Source: Sporichthyaceae bacterium
GTDB lineage: Bacteria > Actinomycetota > Actinomycetes > Sporichthyales > Sporichthyaceae
Direction of reading: 5' to 3'
Assembly (NCBI GenBank): GCA_036493475.1
Contig: DASXPS010000155.1
Location: 1-64,000 of the forward strand
Length of the DNA stretch: 64,000 bases
The first letter of the stretch is position 1, and each line of letters begins with the position of its first letter. The notes under the pieces are model-generated. The model made no database searches. It had not been told where the DNA came from and saw nothing but the letters and a program-made list of their open reading frames with translations. Made by a program: the position numbers and the translations under genes. Positions 26,748 to 36,442 of the stretch are shown one piece after another.

Positions 26748-27680
26748 TCAGCTGAGTTCCCACGTCACGTTGGTGGTCAACGTGACGTCCTGGCTGCCCG
26801 GCGAGACCGGCACCGCGCTGCCCATGCTGGTCCGGGCCATGGGGTACACGACGCCGCCACCATCAGTGCTCGAGTTCTCCGTGATCACGCTGACCTTGCC
26901 GAGGCTGCGCCCGGCCAGGCTCGCGTACTGCTCGGCCTTGGACTTCGCATCGGCGAAAGCCGCCTCGCGGGCCTGCTCGAGCAACTTGCTCTGGTCGTCG
27001 ACGGCGAAGGAGACCCCGTTGATCCGCGTCGCGTCGCCGCCGGCCGCGGCCGCGTCGGAGATCGTGGCGCCCGCGTCGGAAAGGTCGCGGATGCTCACCG
27101 CCAGCGTCTCGTACACGTCGTACCCGTTCGGGCCGTTCTCCTCGACCGGACCGACGTAGCCGGGCGAGGACACCGGTTTGTCCGCCGGCATCGGCGCCAC
27201 CGCGACACCGGGAGAGGCGACTGCGTCATCGGGGGCCACCGCCGGCGACGCGGTGTTCATCGCCGTCGGTGCGTCGGCCGAGGGGGCGGGCTCGGCGGGC
27301 GACGCGGACATCGGGGTCGCCACCGCCTGGATCGGCCCGTAGTGCTGGTTGATCGACAACTGCGACGTCTGGATGTCCGCGTCCTTCACGCCGTGCTTGC
27401 CCAGCACCTCGGAGATCCGCGCGATGTCCGCGTTGGCGTCGTTCAGGGCGGCGTTGAGGTCGCGGCTCGTGCGCTGCACGCCGAGGTCCACGTGCATGAC
27501 GTCCGGGGTGGCGCTGACCCGGCCCGTCCCGGACACGCTCACGGTGTTGGCGGTCTGCTGCATCTGGTCCGCGCTGGCGGTGCCGGTGCCGGACAGCATC
27601 GAAGCGGCGATCGCGGCGACCAGCAGGGTCACGGAGGCGGCGGTCCACCGGGCGCGACGGGTGAACGGAATTCGGCTCAT
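26748..27680 (-). CDS. secreted SIMPL (DUF541) domain protein
   Basis: 310 residues. Signal peptide at 1-37 (RRARW, hydrophobic core, then TASADQ). The mature part is a SIMPL/BP26-like domain: TVSVSGTGRVSATPDVMHVDLGV at the start, then LGKHGVKDADIQTSQLSI, and AREAAFADAKSKAEQYASLAGRSLGKV near the C-terminus. An Ala/Pro-rich insert of about 70 residues splits the domain. Function is poorly known; the name comes from an interaction with an IRAK-like kinase and bacterial members form outer-surface or periplasmic rings. It is not in an obvious operon. Confidence 0.85.
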   Translation of the reverse strand: MSRIPFTRRARWTAASVTLLVAAIAASMLSGTGTASADQMQQTANTVSVSGTGRVSATPDVMHVDLGVQRTSRDLNAALNDANADIARISEVLGKHGVKDADIQTSQLSINQHYGPIQAVATPMSASPAEPAPSADAPTAMNTASPAVAPDDAVASPGVAVAPMPADKPVSSPGYVGPVEENGPNGYDVYETLAVSIRDLSDAGATISDAAAAGGDATRINGVSFAVDDQSKLLEQAREAAFADAKSKAEQYASLAGRSLGKVSVITENSSTDGGGVVYPMARTSMGSAVPVSPGSQDVTLTTNVTWELS

Positions 27681-27725
27681 GCGGCAAGGACGCAGGACCG
27701 GGTCAAAACGTTCGCCGAGTTCGGA

Positions 27726-28424
27726 TCAGGAACGCGACAGCGTCTCGTAGGGCACCACCGTGCCCTTGTCGATCACCAACACCCGGTCGCAGTCGTTCTC
27801 CCGCAACTGCTGGAACTGTTCGGTGATCAGCACCGAGACCCGGCGATCCAGACAGATCCGCTGCAACGCGTGATAGACCCGGTCCACCATCACCGGGGCC
27901 AGACCCTGCGACGGCTCCTCGACCAGGATCAGGTCCGGGCGGGGCATCAACGCCCGCCCGATGGCCACCATCTGCTGCTCACCACCGGACAGCGTGCCCG
28001 CGAGCTGATCCTCGCGCTCGCCGAGCACCGGGAAGTACTCGTAGACCTCCGCGCACCGTTCGGCCAGCCGGCTGGTCGGCACGTGCGAGGCGCCCGCGTG
28101 CAGGTTCTCCTTCACGCTGAGCGTGGGGAACACCCGTCGACCCTCGGGGGAGAAACTGATACCGGCCTTGGTGCGCTTGTGCGCGGGCCACTTGTTGATC
28201 CTCACCTCGTCCAGTCGCAGCTCGCCGCCGAGCACCTGCACCGTGCCCATGATCGCCTTGAGCAGGGTGGACTTTCCCGCACCGTTCCCGCCGCAGAGGA
28301 TCACGATCTCCGCAGGCCAGATCTCGAAGTTGACGTCGAACAGCACCGCCACGCCGTCGTAGCCGGCGCGCAGGTCGTGCACGGCGAGTTTGGGGATCTC
28401 CACCCTGCGACGCCGCTCAGACAC
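27726..28424 (-). CDS. branched-chain amino-acid-type ABC transporter ATPase (LivF-like)
   Basis: 232 residues. Walker A GGNGAGKST, signature LSGGEQQMVAIGRAL, Walker B LILVEEPSQGLAP. The start GTG 28424 overlaps the end of the livM-livG fusion by 8 nt. Third gene of livH-livMG-livF. The family takes up branched-chain amino acids, urea, amides or aromatic compounds; no binding-protein gene is in the cluster, so the substrate is open. Confidence 0.88.
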   Translation of the reverse strand: MSERRRRVEIPKLAVHDLRAGYDGVAVLFDVNFEIWPAEIVILCGGNGAGKSTLLKAIMGTVQVLGGELRLDEVRINKWPAHKRTKAGISFSPEGRRVFPTLSVKENLHAGASHVPTSRLAERCAEVYEYFPVLGEREDQLAGTLSGGEQQMVAIGRALMPRPDLILVEEPSQGLAPVMVDRVYHALQRICLDRRVSVLITEQFQQLRENDCDRVLVIDKGTVVPYETLSRS

Positions 28425-30396
28425 CGGCCCTGGTCCCTCGCTCGTCGGCCATCCGCTTCCGCCACGGGATCGGGGAACTGCTGGCGCCGGCCCCGAGGTA
28501 GTGCGTTTGCACGTCGGCGTTCGCGGCCACCGCAAGCGGTTCGCCGTGCGCCAGCGTTTGGCCCTCAGCCAGCACATACACCGCGTCGCAGCCCTCCAGC
28601 ACGGCCTTCACGTAGTGCTCGACGAGCAACACCGTCAAGCCCAGGTCGGCCTGCAGTTGGCGCACCAGACCGATCAGTGCGCCGGAGGAGGCCGGATCCA
28701 GGCCCGAGGTCGGCTCGTCCAGCAGCAGGATCTGCGGCCCGGACATCAGCGCCCGACCCAGTTCGGTACGCCGCCGGGCGGAGAACTCCAACTCGCCGAC
28801 CCGCTCGTCCCAGTACCGGTCGATGTTCAGCAGCTGCGCGATTGCCCAGGCGGCCTGCTCGGCCTCGCGGACTCCCCGCCACACTCGTGGGTCGCCGAGC
28901 ACGAACTGCCCGAGATTGCCGGAGATGCGCAGCCCGGCACCGGCCAACAGGTTGTCGCACACGCCGAGTTCGGCGATGGTCCGTTGGCTCTGGAAGGTGC
29001 GCGTCATGCCCAGCGCGGCACGGTGCCAGGGGCGTCGTCCGGTGACGTCCTCGCCGAATACCCGCACCGTGCCGCGGTCCGGGCGTTGCAAGCCGGAGAT
29101 CACGTCGAACAGCGTGGTCTTGCCCGCGCCGTTGGGGCCGATGAGCCCGGTGAACGAACCGGTCGGTACCTCGATCTGTGCTCCCTGCAGAGCCCTGACC
29201 CCGCCGAAGAAGACCCAGACGTCCTCCGCGGACAGCGCGATCGGCTCGACACGGCGGGTGGGGAACCATTCCTCGAGGGTGTCCAGCGCCTGCCCGCGCA
29301 CGGCCGGGCTCACGCCACCGAACTCGGCAAGGTCTCCGATGCCGTCACCGCGGCTGAGCACCGAGGCCGAGGTCGTCAGCGTCGCGGGCCGGGCAGCGCG
29401 CCGGGTGGCCGCGGGGCCGAACCGCAGGCGCCGGTAGACGTCCTGCAAGCGCCCGCCCACACCGCGGGCGCCGCACAGCACGCCCGCCAACAGCGAGACG
29501 CCCGCCAGCCCCTGGTAGTCCACGTGCAGCCGCTCCAGTAGGAACGGCACGCCCTGGAACAACAGCGCGACGCCGACCACCGCGGTCATTGAGTCGAACC
29601 CGCCGAGGATCGCGACCGAGAGCCACAGCAGGGATTTGGTGGCCTCGTAGTTGACCGTGGTGGGGGCGCTGACGAACAGCATCGCGGCGAGGATCCCGGA
29701 CAGCCCGGACAGCGCGCCGCAGACGCCGAAGCCCAACGCCTTGGCCCGCCACGGCGAGATACCCACCGCGGCCGCAGCCTGCTGGTCGGCGCCGGACAGC
29801 AACATCGCCCGGCCGTAGGGGGAGTAGCGCAGCCGTTGCAGGAACGCCAACACCAGTGCGAGCACGACCAGCAGGAACAGATAGAACTGCCGGTCGTGGC
29901 CCTCCATGTGGTGCCCGAAAAACACCGGTCGCGGATTGTCCAACGCGGTGTCACCACCGGTCAGGTGGTACTGGGTGAACATGATCCGCTCGACCATGAT
30001 CTGCACGCCGAGGGTGAACACCATGACGTAGACGCCGGAGAACCGCACGCTCAACACCGAGACGGCGAGCATGATCCCGGCGCCGATGGCGATCGAGGTG
30101 AGCACCGCCAACCACAGCGGTTTGCCCCAGCCGGGGTTGTCCCGATAAACGTACGAGGACAGGTACAGCGAGGTGGCATAGACCCCCGCCGAGGCCAGGT
30201 TCACCTCCCGGCACCATCCGGTCATCACCATGATGCCCAGCACCACCACCGCGACGACCATGCCGGCGGAGATGGTGAACACCCAGTAGTCGCGCACCAG
30301 CCAGATCCAGGTCAGTGCGACGACCGCGAGCAGGATGTTCAGTGGCCGGCGCAGCAGGGACAGCAGCGGACGGGCCTTGCTCTGAGGCACCGTCAC
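28417..30396 (-). CDS. fused LivM permease - LivG ATPase
   Basis: 659 residues. Residues ~1-310 are a LivM-type permease (IMVMTGWCREVNLASAGVYA, ILAAMLFVSAPTTVNYEAT, about ten membrane segments). After a linker the ATPase begins at about 390: VRALQGAQIEVPTGSF, Walker A GPNGAGKTT, Walker B ILLLDEPTSGLDP, C-terminal LTVLLVEHYVKAVL. The signature segment reads LEFSARRRTELGRAL instead of the LivG-type LxYGxQRRLEIARAL, so the C-loop is degenerate. GTG 30396 overlaps the livH stop (GTGA). A longer open frame to 31563 is rejected because it runs through livH. LivM-LivG fusions occur in actinobacteria; the poor C-loop suggests that LivF supplies the main consensus site. Confidence 0.9.
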   Translation of the reverse strand: MTVPQSKARPLLSLLRRPLNILLAVVALTWIWLVRDYWVFTISAGMVVAVVVLGIMVMTGWCREVNLASAGVYATSLYLSSYVYRDNPGWGKPLWLAVLTSIAIGAGIMLAVSVLSVRFSGVYVMVFTLGVQIMVERIMFTQYHLTGGDTALDNPRPVFFGHHMEGHDRQFYLFLLVVLALVLAFLQRLRYSPYGRAMLLSGADQQAAAAVGISPWRAKALGFGVCGALSGLSGILAAMLFVSAPTTVNYEATKSLLWLSVAILGGFDSMTAVVGVALLFQGVPFLLERLHVDYQGLAGVSLLAGVLCGARGVGGRLQDVYRRLRFGPAATRRAARPATLTTSASVLSRGDGIGDLAEFGGVSPAVRGQALDTLEEWFPTRRVEPIALSAEDVWVFFGGVRALQGAQIEVPTGSFTGLIGPNGAGKTTLFDVISGLQRPDRGTVRVFGEDVTGRRPWHRAALGMTRTFQSQRTIAELGVCDNLLAGAGLRISGNLGQFVLGDPRVWRGVREAEQAAWAIAQLLNIDRYWDERVGELEFSARRRTELGRALMSGPQILLLDEPTSGLDPASSGALIGLVRQLQADLGLTVLLVEHYVKAVLEGCDAVYVLAEGQTLAHGEPLAVAANADVQTHYLGAGASSSPIPWRKRMADERGTRAGV

Positions 30397-31316
30397 AGAA
30401 CCTCGACCTCCAGCCGATGCCCGGTGCGGCGCAGCTTGGCCACCAGCAGCGCGGTGATCACCATCACCACGAAGATGGCGCTTTCCTTGGTGCCCGGCCC
30501 GATGTCGCCCAGTGCCGAGGTGGTGCAGAACGTCTCGGTGAGGCTGAGCACGCACGCCCCTACCAGGGCGAGTATGGGACTGCGGAAGCCACCGACGACG
30601 GCCACCGTCAGGGCGCGGAAGAAGACGAGCAAGATCGAGGAGATGTCGGTACCGGCGATGGGTGCCAGCAGCGCTCCGGCCAGGCAGGACATGGCGCCGG
30701 CCGCCGCGTAGGCACCGACCCCGATGCGGAACAGCCGGATGCCCGACCAGCGCGCGGCCTCCACGTCGTCGGAGATGGCGCGCACGTTGATCCCGGCCCG
30801 GGTGCCGTTGAGCCACAGCGCCAGCAGGATCACCAGGGCCACCGTGATGCCCAGGCTCACGATGCGGTGGATGGTCACGTTGTAGGACCAGATGCGCACC
30901 GCGGAGTTGCCGAACGGGCTGGGGCTGATCGCTACATCCGGGCGCACCGGGGCCAGTCGGGTGGCGCACGCGACCAGGAGCAGCATCACGGCCAACGAGA
31001 TGATCGACAGCGTGATGCGCGGCAGGAACGCAATTCGCCGGTTCATCACCAGCAGTCCGTAGAGGCCGCCGACGGCGGCGCCGACGCAGGTCAGCATGAT
31101 CAGACAGGCGATGCCGTTCCAGTGGTGTTCGGCGGTGTAGTGGTAGTAGCCGTAGGCGCCGATGACCGCGATGCCGTAGTGGACGAAGCCGATGGTGCGA
31201 CTGATCTTGAAGGTCAGCACCACGGCCACCGCCAGCACGCTGTAGATGCCCGCGTTCGCGATGCCCACGATGAAGCTCGGTCCGAACAGCGACGGCTCCG
31301 GATGGAAACCGAGCAT
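30393..31316 (-). CDS. branched-chain amino-acid-type ABC permease (LivH-like)
   Basis: 307 residues, about eight membrane helices. Family signs: GIANAGIYSVLAVAVVLTF near the N-terminus, RTIGFVHYGIAVIGAY, and the conserved cytoplasmic loop RAISDDVEAARWSGI that contacts the ATPases. First gene of the transporter operon; divergent from the ABC-F gene across 122 nt. Confidence 0.88.
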   Translation of the reverse strand: MLGFHPEPSLFGPSFIVGIANAGIYSVLAVAVVLTFKISRTIGFVHYGIAVIGAYGYYHYTAEHHWNGIACLIMLTCVGAAVGGLYGLLVMNRRIAFLPRITLSIISLAVMLLLVACATRLAPVRPDVAISPSPFGNSAVRIWSYNVTIHRIVSLGITVALVILLALWLNGTRAGINVRAISDDVEAARWSGIRLFRIGVGAYAAAGAMSCLAGALLAPIAGTDISSILLVFFRALTVAVVGGFRSPILALVGACVLSLTETFCTTSALGDIGPGTKESAIFVVMVITALLVAKLRRTGHRLEVEVL

Positions 31317-31438
31317 GTGGCGACCTCACCGATCTCGTTCGGGCCCAGGGTAGAGGCAGCCTGCGCGCCTGACATCTACCGGATCGTCGTTTTTGTCCGG
31401 CCCTATGTGGGCTCGTAAGCTGCGGGTGTGGGTCGTGC

Positions 31439-33037
<1,599 letters not shown>

Positions 33038-33206
33038 CGGCGCGAACCATGACATCCGTGATCAAGGTCCGTGCGAGCTGTCACGAGTTTTTCCAACCGC
33101 CTGCGGGCGGGTGGTTTCTGTACTGATCATGAAGGCCTCGGGGGAACGGCGATGTCTGCATGACGAGATGCCGCACGACGGTGTGGCTGTGATCTGGAGG
33201 AAGCAC

Positions 33207-33422
33207 GTGGCCGAAACCCTTAGGAAGGGCAGCCGGGTCACCGGTTCTGCGCGGGAGCGTCTCGCTGCCGACCTGAAGAAGAAGTACGGGCAGGGCCGGA
33301 GCATCCGCGCCCTGGCCGACGAGACCGGACGTTCCTACGGGTTCGTCCACCGCATGCTGTCGGAGTCCGGGGTTACCCTCCGGGGCCGTGGCGGTGCGAC
33401 CCGCGGCAAGATCAAGGTCTGA
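33207..33422 (+). CDS. small helix-turn-helix protein (Rv1473A-like)
   Basis: 71 residues. Basic N-terminus, then LAADLKKKYGQGRSIRALAD, ETGRSYGFVHRMLSESG, and the tail LRGRGGATRGKIKV. The helix-turn-helix spans about 28-55. Very well conserved across actinobacteria as a single short regulator, function unknown to me. GGAGGAAG at 33196-33203 sets GTG 33207 as the start and rejects the longer frame. A perfect intrinsic hairpin follows 18 nt after the stop. Confidence 0.88.
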   Translation: MAETLRKGSRVTGSARERLAADLKKKYGQGRSIRALADETGRSYGFVHRMLSESGVTLRGRGGATRGKIKV

Positions 33423-33440
33423 TCGGACCCGCAAACTGAC

Positions 33441-33474
33441 GGAACGGCCGGCGCTCTCGGGCGCCGGCCGTTCC
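33441..33474 (+). terminator. strong intrinsic hairpin
   Basis: GGAACGGCCGGCGC (33441-33454), loop of 6, GCGCCGGCCGTTCC (33461-33474): a perfect 14-bp stem. It separates the HTH gene from the enoyl-CoA hydratase gene. No U-run, as is common in high-GC actinobacteria. Confidence 0.85.
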
Positions 33475-33492
33475 TGCATTTAGGGTGCGCAC

Positions 33493-34308
33493 ATGGGTGC
33501 TGTCATCGAACAAGCCGGGGAAGTGCGCAACGACGTCCTGGCCGCCGGGCATGTGCGGTTGTTCGTCGAGGGTTCATTGGCCACCGTGGTGCTGGACCTG
33601 CCCGAGCGGCGCAATGCGATGACCCCGTCCCGGTGGGCGGCGTTGGCCGCCGTGCCTGACCTGCTGTCCGACGATGTCGTCGTGGTGCTGGTGCGCGGCG
33701 AGGGCGCCACCTTCTGCGCCGGCCTGGACCTGCGCATGGCGAGCACCGAGGGCGTGCCCGGCGAGCAGTCGATCGCCGACGTCGCCGCGCTGGGCGGCGC
33801 GGGCATCCGGGACTGGATCGAGGTGCAGTCGCGGGCGCACACCTGGCTGGGCGACCCGCGCTGGGTCAGCGTGGCCGCGATCCAGGGTGCCGCCGTCGGT
33901 GCGGGGTTCCAGCTCGCGTTGGCCGCCGACGTCCGGGTGATCGCCACCGACGCCCGCTTCTGCATGAAGGAGGCATCCCTCGGCCTGGTGCCCGACGTCA
34001 CGGGCACCGCGACCCTGTACCGCGCCGTCGGCTACGGACGGGCCCTGGAGTTGTCCGCCTCGGCCCGCTGGGTGGATGCCGCCGAGGCGATGTCCATGGG
34101 CCTGGCAGTGCGCATGGTGGCCCCGGAGGAGCTGGCCACCGCCGCGGCCGAGGTGTGCGCAAGCTTCACGGCCAACCCGCCCGCTGCGGTGCGCGCGGTC
34201 AAGCAGCTGATGCTCGGCGCCGCCGGACGCAGCCAGGCCGAGCAGGCCGCGGCCGAGCGGTCCACCCAGGTTCCGTTGCTGCAGGCGATGGCGGCCCGCA
34301 TTCGCTGA
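33493..34308 (+). CDS. enoyl-CoA hydratase/isomerase family protein (EchA12-like)
   Basis: 271 residues, crotonase fold. Oxyanion-hole motif GEGATFCAGLDLRMAS and AIQGAAVGAGFQLALAADVRV; the catalytic-region segment CMKEASLGLVPDVTGTATL carries a Glu and a later Asp. Acts on a CoA thioester, probably hydration or isomerisation in fatty-acid or related metabolism. Positional counterpart of M. tuberculosis echA12 (Rv1472), though here it lies downstream of the ABC-F/HTH pair. Start ATG 33493 directly follows the terminator hairpin. Confidence 0.88.
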   Translation: MGAVIEQAGEVRNDVLAAGHVRLFVEGSLATVVLDLPERRNAMTPSRWAALAAVPDLLSDDVVVVLVRGEGATFCAGLDLRMASTEGVPGEQSIADVAALGGAGIRDWIEVQSRAHTWLGDPRWVSVAAIQGAAVGAGFQLALAADVRVIATDARFCMKEASLGLVPDVTGTATLYRAVGYGRALELSASARWVDAAEAMSMGLAVRMVAPEELATAAAEVCASFTANPPAAVRAVKQLMLGAAGRSQAEQAAAERSTQVPLLQAMAARIR

Positions 34309-34517
34309 CCGCCGCGGGAAGGCGAATTTCCCGACTTCATGGCCTCGGTGCCGTCCTGACCCGCATGGCGGCTCTACCCCAGCTCGTCGGATTTCGCACG
34401 GTCGGTTCGACCCATTAGGGAACCCGACCATCGGCCGAACGATTGATTTCGGGTTTGAGCCGGTCCGGGAGCGTCGCCGTTGCGTCTTAAATGCCACGAC
34501 CGGCCGGGGAGGCCGGC

Positions 34518-35006
34518 GTGAGCCCTGGGGGACCGATGTCCGAGTACGACCGTGATCACGGATCGGACTTCAGAAGTGAGGACACCGAGACCCCCGATCC
34601 GTCCTGGAGCCGTTCCCGGCTGTCCGAGGAGACCGACGCCTCCCGTGAGCTGCGGGCCGCTCGGCTGGTGTTCTCCGGCGTGCGGGACGCCGAGCGCGTC
34701 GCCGCGGTGATCTACGGCTCGATCTTTCGCCGGATCAAGGTGCACGTGATCGGCCTGGAGAACGACCTGCACTGGGTCTCCGCGGTGGAGGCCATGTGGG
34801 GCGCCGGCCTGGTAGTGGTCCTCGAGGACATCTTGCCCACCGAGTTCGACAACGCCGCACACTCCGGGTTGCCCAGCGAGGTGGAGATCCGCTCGGTGAA
34901 CCTGGTGGTGCTGGTCGGCCGGTACGAGAACGACCCCGACGCGCTTGCGCTGGCCACGCGCTGCGGCACCCCGGCCGTCCCGCTGCGGGCACTCGTCCAG
35001 TCCTGA
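34518..35006 (+). CDS. hypothetical protein (162 aa)
   Basis: Not recognised. Acidic, Ser/Asp-rich N-terminus (SEYDRDHGSDF) then an alpha/beta-looking domain: ELRAARLVFSGVRDAERVAA, FRRIKVHVIGLENDLHW, GAGLVVVLEDILPTEFDN, and VNLVVLVGRYENDPDALALA. The alternating hydrophobic strands suggest a Rossmann-like or TIR/deoxyribosyltransferase-like fold, but no catalytic motif is clear. GTG 34518 has GGGAGG 6 nt upstream; ATG 34536 (with GGGGG) is an alternative, and the ATG at 34491 lies before the site. The ribosome site sits within the inverted repeat CCGGCC-GGGGA-GGCCGG (34500-34516), which could mask it. Precedes another unknown gene on the same strand. Confidence 0.6.
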   Translation: MSPGGPMSEYDRDHGSDFRSEDTETPDPSWSRSRLSEETDASRELRAARLVFSGVRDAERVAAVIYGSIFRRIKVHVIGLENDLHWVSAVEAMWGAGLVVVLEDILPTEFDNAAHSGLPSEVEIRSVNLVVLVGRYENDPDALALATRCGTPAVPLRALVQS

Positions 35007-35066
35007 CAACCGGAATTCCCGGGTGGCTTTGAGAAACATTCGCCTCCATTCGCGCGATATCTCCCC

Positions 35067-35492
35067 GTGGAGGCCACGGATAGATACGGCGCGTGGGCGC
35101 CGGGCGATCGTCTTGCCTACCTCGCGGTGCCGAATCCGGCACGCGACCCGGAGGCGTACGCGACGCTCGAGGCGAGCCTGCTCGAGCTGGGGCTGATCCG
35201 TGTCCCGCTCGGCGCGGCGGTGGCCGCGGCCGCCCGCGCGCTGAGGGATCTCGGGATGACGCTGACCAACCCCTGGGTTCTCACCGCAGCCGTGCCGCAG
35301 GGCCGCGCCGGGCGCTCCTGCGACGCCGCGGCGTTGTCCGCAGCTGAGCATGTGGTGCTGCTCGACGGGTGGGCCGAGGTGCCGGGCGTGTGCGACGCGG
35401 CGGTGCTGCAGGTGGCCACTCGGGGTGTGGCGTGCAGCACCGCGGACGAGCTCACAGCCCGCGCAGCATCCCGCCGTCGACCGGCAGCATGA
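35067..35492 (+). CDS. hypothetical protein, possible deoxyribosyltransferase-like/DUF4406-like fold
   Basis: 141 residues. The pattern ALRDLGMTLTNPWVL, then CDAAALSAAEHVVLLDGWAEVPG, then CDAAVLQVATRGV resembles the DUF4406/nucleoside 2-deoxyribosyltransferase-like fold, in which 'L..cD.vv.L.GW..S.Ga..E...A' recurs. The usual catalytic Glu position reads CDAAV here, so activity is doubtful. GTG 35067 is a weak start. The 3' end overlaps the convergent SDR gene by 41 nt. Same strand as the gene at 34518 and 60 nt after it, so the two may form an operon. Confidence 0.5.
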   Translation: MEATDRYGAWAPGDRLAYLAVPNPARDPEAYATLEASLLELGLIRVPLGAAVAAAARALRDLGMTLTNPWVLTAAVPQGRAGRSCDAAALSAAEHVVLLDGWAEVPGVCDAAVLQVATRGVACSTADELTARAASRRRPAA

Positions 35493-36207
35493 TCCCGGTC
35501 AGGTAGGACGCCGCCGGGCTGAGCAGGAACGCGGCCACCCGGCCGAACTCCTCCGGTTCGCCGTAGCGACCCAGCGGAATCGATGCGTTGTTGCGTGCCC
35601 GCGAGGCCTCCGCATCGCCGGAGGAGGCGTCCAACTGCTTCATCCGGTCGGTGGCGATCCGGCCCGGCATCAGACCGTTGACCCGGATACCGGCCGGCCC
35701 CAGTTCGTCGGCCAGCGCCTTCGCGGCCATGGCCAGACCGGGCCGAAGCCCGTTGGACAGCGTCAGGTTCGGGATCGGTTGACGAACCGAGGTGGACAGC
35801 ACGAACGCGATCGAGCCGCCGGCCTCCAGGCCGCGCGCCACCGCGCGGGCGATGCGCAGGGTGCCGAGGAACACCGTGTCGAACGCGGCCCGCCACTGCT
35901 CGTCGGTGGTGTCCAGCACCGTGCCCGGCGGCGGACCGCCGACGCTGAGCAGCGCGCCGTCCAGGCGCCCGAAACGGGCATGCGCCGCCGCGATCACCCG
36001 CTCGGCCGCGGCCGGGTCGCCGAGATCCTCGGCCAGCCCGATGGCCCGTTCGCCCAGACCGGCCGCCGCCGTACTGACCGGGTCCTCCTGTCGGGCCACC
36101 AGCACCACCCGGGCGCCCTCGCCGATCAAGGCCGTGGCCGCGGCCAGGCCGAGGCCCTTGCTCGCGCCGGTAACCAGGTAGACACGTCCATCCAGACCGA
36201 GATCCAT
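35452..36207 (-). CDS. atypical SDR lacking the YxxxK motif
   Basis: 251 residues. The cofactor site YLVTGASKGLGLAAA is intact, and the end PVDGGMLRG is typical of FabG-like SDRs. The active-site region reads SIAFVLSTSVRQPI, then NLTLSNGLRPGLAMAAKALADEL: the tyrosine of YxxxK is replaced, though the lysine-like position is kept. This matches a known SDR subfamily with an SNxLR motif in place of YxxxK. Catalysis by the classical mechanism is unlikely; substrate unknown. ATG 36207 is preferred over 36234 because GGAGAAAG lies upstream and the coding match begins at GLDGRVYLVTG. Confidence 0.8.
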   Translation of the reverse strand: MDLGLDGRVYLVTGASKGLGLAAATALIGEGARVVLVARQEDPVSTAAAGLGERAIGLAEDLGDPAAAERVIAAAHARFGRLDGALLSVGGPPPGTVLDTTDEQWRAAFDTVFLGTLRIARAVARGLEAGGSIAFVLSTSVRQPIPNLTLSNGLRPGLAMAAKALADELGPAGIRVNGLMPGRIATDRMKQLDASSGDAEASRARNNASIPLGRYGEPEEFGRVAAFLLSPAASYLTGIMLPVDGGMLRGL

Positions 36208-36312
36208 GCCGCCATCTTTCTCCGAGGGGTGCACGCATCGCGCATAGGGTCGGTCGACGTGACCGTTTCGTCGACCGTGGCCTCACTCGCCCCATGGTTC
36301 GCCGCTGCCGAG

Positions 36313-36425
36313 CTCATTCATGATCTGCGCGAGTTCTGTCATACCCGGGGGGTCACTTTGGTCCCCGAGAAGGCCCCGAATCTGACGCCTCGCGTATGAC
36401 AGTGCCCGCTGCGCTCATGAATGAG
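36313..36425. repeat. MITE-like palindromic element (113 bp)
   Basis: Two 32-bp imperfect inverted arms (36313-36344 and 36394-36425). The outer 11 bp (CTCATTCATGA / TCATGAATGAG) and inner 9 bp (CTGTCATAC / GTATGACAG) match perfectly; the middle 12 bp are variable. A 49-bp centre separates the arms. It lies between the SURF1 stop and the SDR start on the minus strand. No ORF or transposase. Confidence 0.65.
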
Positions 36426-36442
36426 CGGGGCGCGGGGCGCCC

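Noticed and set aside
33097-33110. Terminator after the ABC-F gene (CCGCC-TGCG-GGCGG)
   Set aside because: Only a 5-bp stem with no U-tract; not strong enough.
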